Shown: piece by piece, positions 1 to 7,288 of the stretch
How the letters are laid out: each line of letters begins with the position of its first letter
Numbering within the stretch: the stretch's first letter is position 1
Assembly: GCF_900167535.1 (NCBI RefSeq)
Contig: NZ_FUYE01000024.1
Coordinates: 1 to 64,000 of the forward strand
Length of the DNA: 64,000 nucleotides
Direction: 5' to 3'
Source: Prosthecobacter debontii
Lineage (GTDB): Bacteria > Verrucomicrobiota > Verrucomicrobiia > Verrucomicrobiales > Verrucomicrobiaceae
Program-made: the position numbers and the translations under genes
The notes under the pieces: generated by a model
Seen by the model: only the letters and a program-made list of their open reading frames with translations
Databases searched by the model: none
Told to the model about the DNA's origin: nothing

Positions 1-21
1 GTCTGAACTTCGTTCGGCCAT

Positions 22-71
22 CTCTCGTGTCAGCGAGAGCGGTGTCGTCGAGGCAAGGCTGCCCTTGCCTC
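22..71. other. two adjacent hairpins
   Basis: Two perfect inverted repeats lie side by side. The first has a 6-bp stem (22-27 with 34-39, loop TGTCAG). The second has a 9-bp stem (50-58 with 63-71, loop CTGC). They lie just beyond the 3' end of the radical SAM gene on the minus strand and could help stop or protect that transcript. No T-run follows on either strand, so a classical intrinsic terminator is not shown. Bases 72-124 hold nothing else I recognise. Confidence 0.4.
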
Positions 72-124
72 TCTGCCACCGCACTCCGGGACGCTCCGCG
101 ACTGAAGAAGCCCGCCCCCTTCCG

Positions 125-1300
125 TCACGCCGCCTGAGCCAGAGTCTCCTCCTCACGCAGATAACAGGAGGGATCAGGGGCCCAAAAGTCACCGGTCATT
201 TGCAGGGCGCGCACGCGGAAGCCGCCACCACAGACGTTCAGCCAACGGCAGTTGGCGCATTTGCCCGTGAGATGCTCTTTGCGATTTCGCAGGGCATTCA
301 AGGCGGGGTGATGACGGTTCGTCCAGATCTCGCTGAAAGGACGATCTTTGACATTGCCCAAGGTTAGGCTGTGCCAGAATTGATCCGGGTGCACGAAGCC
401 TTGGGTATCGATGTTGCTGATGCCTGTGCCGGAGCTATTGGCGCCGCCGCCGTTCCAGTAAAGCAGTTCCAGTGCACGGGCCGCGCGGTCAGGATCTTCT
501 TTGAGCAGGCGCATGTAGAGGTAGGGACCATCCACGGGCTGATCCACCGTGAGAACCTCACGCGGTTTGCCACTCGCCGCCCAGAGAGCCGTGCGGTCGA
601 GAATCTTATCGATCGCTCGTCGGGTGTCTTCATGGGGCACCTCGATGAGATCTGCGCCACGACCGCTATACACGAGGTGATAGAAGCACACGCGCTCGAT
701 GTCTTCCCGCTCGATAAAGTCGAGGATGTTATCCAGATCATCGATGTTATGCCGGGACAGCGTGAGGCGGAGTCCCACTTTCTGTCCCACAGCTTTGCAG
801 AGGCGGAAGGCGTTCACGGCTTTCTCAAAAGCGCCTGTGCGACCCCGGAAGTGATCATGCGTCTCACCCATGCCATCCAGAGAGATGCCCACATAGGAGA
901 AGCCGATGTCCTTGATGCGCTGAGCTTTCTCGGGGGTGATGAGCGTGCCGTTGGTGGAGAGCGTGAGACGCAGGCCTTGACTCGTGGCGTATTCCGCCAG
1001 TTCGAAGAAGCGCGGATGGATCATCGGTTCCCCACCAGAGAGGAGAAGAGCAGGCACCTTGAACTGGGCGAGATCATCGACCACGCCTTGGCACTGTTCC
1101 CAATTCAGCTCACCTGGATAGTGCTTGGAATCGGAGTCCTGATAGCAGTGCACACACTTCAGATTGCAGCGGCGGGTGATGTTCCAGACCACAATCGGGC
1201 GACGCTCAGCAGCGCTGGTGGGGGCACCATGACCCCGACCGTAACGCAGGTGATCCATCGGCTGGGCAACATCGCAGTAGAGGCGGGTGAGATTGATCAT
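125..1300 (-). CDS. radical SAM/SPASM protein, AhbC/NirJ-like
   Basis: A radical SAM enzyme of the heme-modification type (NirJ/AhbC/AhbD group), which remodels side chains of siroheme-derived tetrapyrroles in the cytoplasm. Visible are the cluster motif C45-x3-C49-x2-C52 (CNLKCVHC), the SGGEP motif near residue 90, and a C-terminal SPASM-like block with CANC and VCGGG for a second Fe-S cluster. The chosen start gives 391 residues beginning MINLTRLYCD, which matches the usual NirJ/AhbC N-terminus; ATG at 1318 or 1531 would add residues unlike the family. It is divergent from the RarD gene with about 110 bp between them. No other heme or nitrite-reductase gene is in the window, so the exact substrate is inferred; AhbC (12,18-didecarboxysiroheme deacetylase) is my best guess. 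Confidence 0.8.
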   Translation of the reverse strand: MINLTRLYCDVAQPMDHLRYGRGHGAPTSAAERRPIVVWNITRRCNLKCVHCYQDSDSKHYPGELNWEQCQGVVDDLAQFKVPALLLSGGEPMIHPRFFELAEYATSQGLRLTLSTNGTLITPEKAQRIKDIGFSYVGISLDGMGETHDHFRGRTGAFEKAVNAFRLCKAVGQKVGLRLTLSRHNIDDLDNILDFIEREDIERVCFYHLVYSGRGADLIEVPHEDTRRAIDKILDRTALWAASGKPREVLTVDQPVDGPYLYMRLLKEDPDRAARALELLYWNGGGANSSGTGISNIDTQGFVHPDQFWHSLTLGNVKDRPFSEIWTNRHHPALNALRNRKEHLTGKCANCRWLNVCGGGFRVRALQMTGDFWAPDPSCYLREEETLAQAA

Positions 1301-1411
1301 GCGAGGAGAAAACGCCATCTCTTGGGGCTTTGCCCAGCGTATCTTGGGCACTCTTGGGCTGCGGTTGTGCTGATGATGGACCCATGCTTTAAAGGAGCCT
1401 CCAACCTCTTC

Positions 1412-2287
1412 ATGTCCCGCCCTTCCTCTTCCGCTGTCTTGAGCGCCATCCTGGCCTTTGGCACCTGGGGCATCGTGCCGGTGTATTGGAAATGGATCGG
1501 TCACGTGGGGGCAGACATCGCGGTGGCTCAACGCGTGGTGTGGACCCTAGCCATGACTCTCCCCCTCCTTCTGATGCGGGGCGAATGGCAGAGCTGGTGG
1601 CGTGAGTTGAGGCAAGGTCGGGTGATCCGAACGCATGCCTTGGCGGCAGGGCTGCTGGGCGTCAACTGGGGCACCTTTGTCTGGTCCGCACTGCATGGGC
1701 ATCTGGTGGAGTGCAGCTTGGGCTACTTCCTGAATCCGCTCCTAAATGTGTTGATCGGCTGTGTGTTGCTGGGGGAAAAACTCAGCCGTTGGCAGAAGGT
1801 GAGCATCGCCCTGGCGGGCTGTGGCGTCGGCGTGCAAATGGTGGCGGCTGGGCGTCCTCCCTGGATCGCGCTGGTGCTAGCCTTCACGTTTGGCTTTTAC
1901 GGTCTGGTGCGGCGGCGCTCGGTGCAGGGACCGCTGGCGGGGCTCGCCACCGAGTCCATCTTGGCCTTACCCCTGGCCCTGCTGTTTCTCGTCTGGACTC
2001 AGTTCCAGGGGCGGGATGTCTTCGGTGATGGCGGTGCCCGTGATGTGTCTCTGGTCATGGGGCTGGGCGTTGTCACCACGGTTCCTTTACTCGGCTTCGC
2101 CCATGCCGCCCGTCATTTACCCTTCAGTTTGTTAGGCTTACTTCAGTTCCTAGCTCCTACCGGACAGTTTCTGCTGGGCGTGCTGGCCTATGGCGAGCCC
2201 TTGAGCCCACTCTCCCTGATCGCCTTTGGATTTATCTGGAGCGCCATCGCGGTCTTTTGCACAGACTTGCTGAGAAAGGCGAACTGA
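1412..2287 (+). CDS. rarD: EamA family transporter, RarD type
   Basis: An inner-membrane permease of the drug/metabolite transporter superfamily, 291 residues with about ten hydrophobic segments made of two EamA halves. The start MSRPSSSAVLSAILAFG and the early GIVPVYWKW block fit RarD, which is normally 290-300 residues. The substrate is unknown; RarD was named for a chloramphenicol-sensitivity phenotype. The reading frame stays open far upstream, across the opposite-strand radical SAM gene, but only the part from 1412 resembles a protein family. A possible GGAG lies at 1394-1397, rather far from the ATG. The gene is transcribed away from the radical SAM gene and ends just before a candidate small-RNA promoter. 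Confidence 0.85.
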   Translation: MSRPSSSAVLSAILAFGTWGIVPVYWKWIGHVGADIAVAQRVVWTLAMTLPLLLMRGEWQSWWRELRQGRVIRTHALAAGLLGVNWGTFVWSALHGHLVECSLGYFLNPLLNVLIGCVLLGEKLSRWQKVSIALAGCGVGVQMVAAGRPPWIALVLAFTFGFYGLVRRRSVQGPLAGLATESILALPLALLFLVWTQFQGRDVFGDGGARDVSLVMGLGVVTTVPLLGFAHAARHLPFSLLGLLQFLAPTGQFLLGVLAYGEPLSPLSLIAFGFIWSAIAVFCTDLLRKAN

Positions 2288-2294
2288 AAAATAG

Positions 2295-2322
2295 TTGTCA
2301 TTCTTTTCCCCTCATTTATACT
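2295..2322 (+). promoter_or_regulatory. sigma-70-type promoter
   Basis: A -35 element TTGTCA (2295-2300) and a -10 element TATACT (2317-2322) are separated by 16 bp. Both hexamers are close to consensus. No open reading frame on the plus strand follows. The next plus-strand object is the structured, T-run-ended segment at 2329-2391. Confidence 0.6.
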
Positions 2323-2328
2323 AAATCT

Positions 2329-2391
2329 GCGACGAGCGTGGACGCCCCACAGGCGACCCGGACCCTTTGGGTTCCTCGCCGCTCCTTTTTT
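2329..2391 (+). ncRNA. candidate small RNA with three-way junction and terminator
   Basis: A roughly 60-nt segment starts about seven bases after a good -10 box and ends in six T residues (2386-2391). It can fold as a closing helix GAGC/GCTC (2334-2337 with 2381-2384), a small hairpin GTGG/CCAC (2338-2341 with 2347-2350), and a longer arm GGCGA/TCGCC (2352-2356 with 2376-2380) capped by ACCC/GGGT around a TTT loop. It does not match 4.5S, 6S, tmRNA or a tRNA. The T-run overlaps the stop codon of the convergent DUF3800 gene. It could instead be only a terminator for the RarD gene, but the dedicated promoter argues for a separate transcript. Confidence 0.45.
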
Positions 2392-3154
2392 ATCTGGGAA
2401 GCTTGCTTAGCCATTGAATGACGTCATGCCAAGCTTCTTGGCCTTTGTAAATCAGCGGCTCTAGCAATTCTATGCCTGTATCGTCGATCGATTTTGGAGG
2501 AAGACCGACAATACGTTCCTCTTTTTTCCTAGCTTGATAAGTGCAAAGGTCGGCAAGTTGCAGAAGGCAACTTTGCTGCGAGTCGATGAAAAAGCCTTTT
2601 TCGATGATCCGATCTAGTTTCAGTTCACTGGATTCAGCTCTCAAAAGTCTTTGAAACCGTTCAATGTCGCCAACGACTTCTCGGTTCTCATCAGAGATCA
2701 AAATTCCTAACTCTGACTCTCCTTGTTCTTTGAGCCATTTGTTAATGACCTGAGACAGCAGGGGAAAAGCTACCAAATGAGGATTGATCGTGACCCCCTT
2801 CCCAAAGGCCTCTTCCAGCCAACGCTGGTAACGTTTTTTGGTAATCGCTCGATAGATAAACTTTAACCCATGGGTATTTGCGATTCGCAGCCAATTGTCT
2901 CGCAGGGCAATCCTAGATGTGACAGACACCTCTTTAAAGTATCCTGAGCCTTGGCGTACATCGCCTGCATGAATCTCGAATTTCTCAGGCCTTGGTGAAG
3001 GTATATATTTGTCCAAAGCCGCTTCGAGGTCTGTTTCAACCAGTTGCCATTTACCTTCAGGCACTATTAAAGCTCCGAGCACAAAGACGGGCTGTTGGGG
3101 ATCTGCAAGATTTTTCCCAGTATTGCCACTCTCATCGAGATAAATCAGATTCAT
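2390..3154 (-). CDS. DUF3800 domain-containing protein
   Basis: A 254-residue protein with the DUF3800 signature: an N-terminal YLDESGNTG acidic block at residues 5-13, ISDEN in the middle, and LQLADLCTYQ near the C-terminus. The family has an RNase H-like fold and is suspected to be a nuclease, often found in accessory or defence regions; its biochemical role is not established. The base composition is visibly poorer in G and C than the flanking genes, suggesting acquisition by transfer. A 12-bp palindrome lies just upstream of the start (3163-3174). The end overlaps the T-run of the convergent small-RNA candidate. Confidence 0.85.
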   Translation of the reverse strand: MNLIYLDESGNTGKNLADPQQPVFVLGALIVPEGKWQLVETDLEAALDKYIPSPRPEKFEIHAGDVRQGSGYFKEVSVTSRIALRDNWLRIANTHGLKFIYRAITKKRYQRWLEEAFGKGVTINPHLVAFPLLSQVINKWLKEQGESELGILISDENREVVGDIERFQRLLRAESSELKLDRIIEKGFFIDSQQSCLLQLADLCTYQARKKEERIVGLPPKSIDDTGIELLEPLIYKGQEAWHDVIQWLSKLPR

Positions 3155-3162
3155 CTTTAAAG

Positions 3163-3174
3163 AAGATATATCTT
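3163..3174. promoter_or_regulatory. 12-bp palindrome upstream of DUF3800 gene
   Basis: The perfect palindrome AAGATATATCTT lies 9 to 20 bases before the DUF3800 start codon, where it would overlap the -10 region or leader. It could be an operator, but an AT-rich palindrome of this size can also arise by chance. Confidence 0.25.
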
Positions 3175-3207
3175 ACAGCAGTCATTTGCCGATGATTAAA
3201 ATAGATT

Positions 3208-3654
3208 TTATTTCATCTCATGCACATGCTCGGGGATCTCTAACCACAGGGCCTTGAGGGAGAGATTGATATCGCGGATGAAAAGAACCAAGGAGGCGAT
3301 GAGGCTGGCAAGACAAAGACTGAAAACGATGGCGATGGAAGTCGCCACGGGCAACAGCAGGAGCGAGCCGATGAAGAGATCAATGATAAGCACCGCAGCC
3401 AGCAGCACACTGATGCCTGAGAGGGCAATGGCGGCCCGCATGATGCGCGCTCGGCGGGCTAAGATCTGCAACTCCTGAGTGAGGCGAAGATCACGCGGCT
3501 CACCCGCTCTCAGCTCACGAGCAAGGTGACGTGAGCGATCAATGATCCGACCGAAACGATTGGTCATGCTCAGCAGCAGCAGGCCAATGCCTGAGATGAG
3601 AATGACGGGGCCAATGGAAAGCTGCAAGGTGGGGATGAGATCAGGGAGGGTCAT
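3208..3654 (-). CDS. DUF2721 family membrane protein
   Basis: A 148-residue integral membrane protein with one hydrophobic segment near the N-terminus (IGPVILISGIGLLLLSM) and two more in the second half. Between them lies a basic segment, RFGRIIDRSRHLARELRAG, typical of DUF2721. The function is unknown. It is divergent from the glycerophosphodiesterase gene, about 80 bp between starts. The DUF3800 gene upstream of its 3' end is on the same strand but differs in composition and is probably independent. Confidence 0.8.
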   Translation of the reverse strand: MTLPDLIPTLQLSIGPVILISGIGLLLLSMTNRFGRIIDRSRHLARELRAGEPRDLRLTQELQILARRARIMRAAIALSGISVLLAAVLIIDLFIGSLLLLPVATSIAIVFSLCLASLIASLVLFIRDINLSLKALWLEIPEHVHEMK

Positions 3655-3733
3655 GGGGAGCGTGACAGATAAGTTTCCTGCAGAAACTTACGTCCAGAAA
3701 GCAATCATCGCTCCGAAGCGTAGTGTCGAATTC

Positions 3734-4528
3734 ATGAAGTTGTCTTTTTTCTCACTTGCCGTTCTTGCCATGTCTCTCAGTGCTCAAGCCGTGGAAATCG
3801 TGGCCCATCGGGGTTTTTCCTCTCGTGCGCCAGAAAACACGGTGGCGTCCTTCAATCTGGCCTGGGAACAAGGCGCAGATGCCTGCGAGCTGGACCTCTA
3901 TCTGACCGCCGATGGCGAGATCGCTGTGCTGCATGATGCCGATACGAAGCGCACCACCAAGGTCTCTAAGATCGTCAAAGACAGCACCATGGCCGACCTG
4001 CAAACGCTGGATGCAGGCAGCTTCAAATCCAAAGCCTATGCCGGTGAAAAAATCCCAACGCTGAAGGAGGCCCTAGCCACCATGCCCATCGGCAAAAAGC
4101 GATTCCTGCTGGAGGTGAAATGTGGCCCTGAAGTGGTGCCCGTTTTGGCCAAGCAACTCGCGCTGTGGAAGCTACGCGCTCCTCAACTTTGCATCATTGC
4201 CTTCGATCGTCAGGTGGCCCAGGAGTGCAAGAAGGCCATGCCCTGGATCAAAGTGTATCGCCTCTCCTCCGAGAAGGAAAACAAGCAACCCGTGGACCTC
4301 ACCCAACTCATTGCTGACACCAAGGCGGATGGCCTCGACGGTCTAGATCTGGGCCTGAAGTGGAAGTGGAGCGAGGCGATGGTGAAGGAGATCAAAGATG
4401 CCGGTCTTGAGCTGCATGTCTGGACCGTAAACCGCGCCGGTGATGCGCGCCGTCTCGCCGAACTGGGCGTGGATGGCATCACCACGGATGATCCCGTGAT
4501 GGTGCGTGAGGCGATTGAGAAGAAGTAA
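3734..4528 (+). CDS. glycerophosphodiester phosphodiesterase, exported
   Basis: This enzyme hydrolyses glycerophosphodiesters to glycerol-3-phosphate and an alcohol. The 264-residue product has a signal peptide (MKLSFFSLAVLAMSLSAQA), so it acts outside the cytoplasm. The GDPD TIM-barrel signature is clear: AHRGFSSRAPENT supplies the catalytic His-Arg and Glu, ELDLYLTADGEIAVLHD supplies the metal-binding Glu-Asp and second His, and the C-terminus has VWTVN and GVDGITTDDP. The start at 3734 places the signal peptide at the N-terminus; the frame is open upstream but uninformative. It is convergent with a cysteine desulfurase only 12 bp away. Confidence 0.9.
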   Translation: MKLSFFSLAVLAMSLSAQAVEIVAHRGFSSRAPENTVASFNLAWEQGADACELDLYLTADGEIAVLHDADTKRTTKVSKIVKDSTMADLQTLDAGSFKSKAYAGEKIPTLKEALATMPIGKKRFLLEVKCGPEVVPVLAKQLALWKLRAPQLCIIAFDRQVAQECKKAMPWIKVYRLSSEKENKQPVDLTQLIADTKADGLDGLDLGLKWKWSEAMVKEIKDAGLELHVWTVNRAGDARRLAELGVDGITTDDPVMVREAIEKK

Positions 4529-4540
4529 ACAGGCTTCACC

Positions 4541-5686
4541 TCACTGCGGTCGGCCACCGGCATCCAGCTCATGGCCGACTTCGATGAAGGCTTCTGTGAG
4601 CGCCTGCCAGTCCTCGGCGGAGGTGTCCCAGCCGCTGCTGATGCGCACGACCCGTTTCAGCTCTTCCCAGGACGCGCCGAGCGCCTGGACAATGACCGAG
4701 GAGCCTTCCTTACCTGAACTGCAGGCCGAGCCTGTGGAGATGGCAAAACCACGCCGGGTGAGGCGTGTGAGCCACTTCAGATTGTCATGCCGAGGCATCA
4801 CCATGAGTGCGGTGTTCCAGAGTCGTGGAGCCTCTTCAGAGATGACGCGTAGGCCTGGAAAGGCGGCTTTCATCTGGAGCAGAAAAGCATCGCGAAAACC
4901 GGCCTGTTGCACACTGGCGCCGGGTTGTTGTTCCGACACCGCTTCCAGGGCAGCGACCATCGCCGCGATGGCGGGATAGTTCTCGGTGCCTGCCCGGCGA
5001 TTGTTTTCCTGCGGCCCGCCATGTAGAAGCGGGAAGCTTTCCTCCTCATGCGCCATGACGAGGAACCCGACACCTTTCGGGCCGCCAAATTTATGAGCGC
5101 TGCCCGTGAGGTAAGCGCAGGTGCCCAGTTCTTCAGCCGCCAGTTTGCCCAGCCACTGGGTGGCATCGGTATGGAAGCTCACCCCGGCTTCACGACACAC
5201 CCCTCGCAGAGCCTGCCAGGGCTGGAGAACCCCACTCTCATTGCTGGCGGTGATGACAGAGACTAAAGCGGGAGCCTCGCGTTGAACAATCGCGGCGAGT
5301 GCCTCGGGCTGAACCACCCCATGGGCATCCACCGGGATCTCGATCACCCGCCCACGTCCCAGCCAAGCACGCGCGGCTTCCCGCACACTCGGGTGCTCGA
5401 TGGCGGAGATGGCCACGCAGGCATCCGGAGGTAAACAACGCGCAAGTCCTGAAAACAGGGTGTTATTCGCCTCACTGGCCCCCGAGGTGAAGAGCACTCG
5501 CTCCGGCTCCACACCGATGAGGTCCGCCAGTTGCTCCCGTGCGGCCTCCAGGGCCTGACTTGTCAGCCCCGCTTCGCGGTAAAGGCTGGAGGCATTGTGC
5601 CAATGATGCTCGCTCGCCTGAAGCCAGGCCTGACGCGCGGCTGGATGCAGAGGAGTGGTGGCGTTATGGTCGAAGTAAGCAGGCAC
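4541..5686 (-). CDS. cysteine desulfurase (class V aminotransferase), copy 1
   Basis: A PLP enzyme that takes sulfur from cysteine as a persulfide for Fe-S clusters or thiolation. The 381-residue protein begins with YFDHNATTPLHP. It has the cofactor-stacking His98 (AIEHPS), Schiff-base Lys199 (SAHKFGGPKG) and catalytic Cys322 in the loop STGSACSSGKEG. The loop follows the NifS/IscS pattern but is short. No iscU, sufE or other partner lies nearby, so the acceptor is unknown. A second, different cysteine desulfurase lies at 59343-60494. The gene is divergent from a Tat FAD oxidoreductase. Confidence 0.9.
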   Translation of the reverse strand: MPAYFDHNATTPLHPAARQAWLQASEHHWHNASSLYREAGLTSQALEAAREQLADLIGVEPERVLFTSGASEANNTLFSGLARCLPPDACVAISAIEHPSVREAARAWLGRGRVIEIPVDAHGVVQPEALAAIVQREAPALVSVITASNESGVLQPWQALRGVCREAGVSFHTDATQWLGKLAAEELGTCAYLTGSAHKFGGPKGVGFLVMAHEEESFPLLHGGPQENNRRAGTENYPAIAAMVAALEAVSEQQPGASVQQAGFRDAFLLQMKAAFPGLRVISEEAPRLWNTALMVMPRHDNLKWLTRLTRRGFAISTGSACSSGKEGSSVIVQALGASWEELKRVVRISSGWDTSAEDWQALTEAFIEVGHELDAGGRPQ

Positions 5687-5801
5687 AGGAAAGGAGGTGA
5701 AATGACGCTCGACACCTCACCGAGGTGAAGCACAAAATGCGACTCGATACCAAGAAGCGCAACAGATGGCCTTTCAACGGCGTTTTCCTCTGTTCTTCAC
5801 C

Positions 5802-7244
5802 ATGGCTCATGATCTGACTTCTCCCCCTGATGTGAAACGCCGTCATTTTCTCCGCACGGCCTTTTCTGGCGCGGCTCTCAGCCCGATCCTGGGTGCGGCC
5901 GCCGAGACTGGGAAACCCGGCCCGCAAACGGCAACGGGTGAGTATGTGGAGGCCGCCCGCAGTGTGCCTGTCATGGATGACGTGGACGTCATCGTCTGCG
6001 GTGCCGGTCCAGCCGGAGTCACCGCCGCGATTGTCGCCGCCCGTGCAGGAGCCCGCGTGCGCTTGTTTGAAGTCCATGGCTGCCTCGGTGGCGTGTGGAC
6101 GGCGGGGCTGCTGAGTTATGTGCTGGATGCGAACAAGCCCGGCTTTAACCAAGAGCTGATGACGCGGCTGAAAGAGCGCTCCTCCCTCATTCAAAATGGC
6201 GCGGGAAATTACTTTTATGATCCCGAGGAGATGAAGCTGCTGCTGGAGGAAATGTGCCTGGAGGCGGGTGTGAAGATTCAGTTTTTCGCCCGTGTCGTCG
6301 CAGCGCATAGCGATGATCAAAAACGCCTGCACACCATCGTGACCGAATCGAAAAGCGGACGGCAAGCCTGGCGGGCTCGGGTGTTCATTGACTCCACAGG
6401 GGATGGCGATGTGGGCGCCCTGGCGGGCTGCTCCTGGGAAGTAGGCGAGAGCAAGGAGTGCCCCTGCCAACCCATGACGATGATGGCCATGGTCATCGCT
6501 CCCGAGGCGGATGCTCTGCGCCCTTTTGCCTCTCACTACCATAGCCAACCCGGTTGGCGTAAGGAGCCCGTGGAAAACCTGCGTCTGGAACTGGCCCGTG
6601 TCGGTTTGAAAGCCAGCTACGGCGTGCCCTCCCTGTTTCATGTGCGGGAGCGCCTCTTCAATCTCATGATTAACCATGAGTATGGCATCCTCGCCTATGA
6701 TACGGACGCCGTCACGGAAGCCACGCTGCGTGCCAGAGCCGAGATCCATCGGGTCGTGCGTGGTCTGCGCTCGCTAGGAGGTGCCTGGGATGGCCTGCAA
6801 CTCGTCGCCACCGCTGAGCAGATCGGCATTCGCGATGGTCGTCGCATTCGCGGACGTTACATGCTGACCAAGGAGGATTTGATCGAAGGTCGCAAGCAAC
6901 CCGATGCGGTCACTCGCTCCACCTTCAACGTGGACATCCACGCCACCAGCAAGGTGATGAACGAAAAGCATGGCTATCACAATGCAGGCGTGAAGACCTT
7001 GCCCTATGACATCCCTCTGCGCGCGATGATCGCTAAAGATGTGGATGGCCTCATGATGGCGGGGCGTTGCATCAGCGGCGACTTTATCTCTCATGCCAGC
7101 TATCGTGTCACGGGCAATGCCGTGGGCATGGGCGAAGGTGCGGGCGTGGTGGCTGCCATTGCCGCCCAGACGAAGCGACTCCCTCAAGAAGTGCCCTGGG
7201 AAGAAGGATTGAGCCAACTCAAGAAGCTTAACCTGCGAGCCTAG
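5802..7244 (+). CDS. Tat-exported FAD-dependent oxidoreductase, copy 1
   Basis: A flavoprotein of the FAD_oxidored (PF12831-type) group common in Verrucomicrobia and Planctomycetes; substrate unknown. It has a twin-arginine signal (KRRHFLRTAF), then the dinucleotide-binding motif VIVCGAGPAGVTAAI with the downstream RVRLFE acidic end of the Rossmann fold. A conserved GDVGALAGCSWE block and a C-terminal MMAGRCISGDFISHASYRV block follow. I chose ATG 5802 because it puts the Tat motif about 12 residues in; ATG 5766 is possible. The next gene is a close paralog in the same direction after 44 bp, which suggests tandem duplication and co-transcription. Confidence 0.85.
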   Translation: MAHDLTSPPDVKRRHFLRTAFSGAALSPILGAAAETGKPGPQTATGEYVEAARSVPVMDDVDVIVCGAGPAGVTAAIVAARAGARVRLFEVHGCLGGVWTAGLLSYVLDANKPGFNQELMTRLKERSSLIQNGAGNYFYDPEEMKLLLEEMCLEAGVKIQFFARVVAAHSDDQKRLHTIVTESKSGRQAWRARVFIDSTGDGDVGALAGCSWEVGESKECPCQPMTMMAMVIAPEADALRPFASHYHSQPGWRKEPVENLRLELARVGLKASYGVPSLFHVRERLFNLMINHEYGILAYDTDAVTEATLRARAEIHRVVRGLRSLGGAWDGLQLVATAEQIGIRDGRRIRGRYMLTKEDLIEGRKQPDAVTRSTFNVDIHATSKVMNEKHGYHNAGVKTLPYDIPLRAMIAKDVDGLMMAGRCISGDFISHASYRVTGNAVGMGEGAGVVAAIAAQTKRLPQEVPWEEGLSQLKKLNLRA

Positions 7245-7288
7245 CGCCTAACCCTTTTTACTTTCATTCCTCTAAACTAAATCCTTTT

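Noticed and set aside
371-1411. N-terminal extension of the RarD gene
   Set aside because: The frame is open but lies antisense to the radical SAM gene; RarD similarity begins at 1412.
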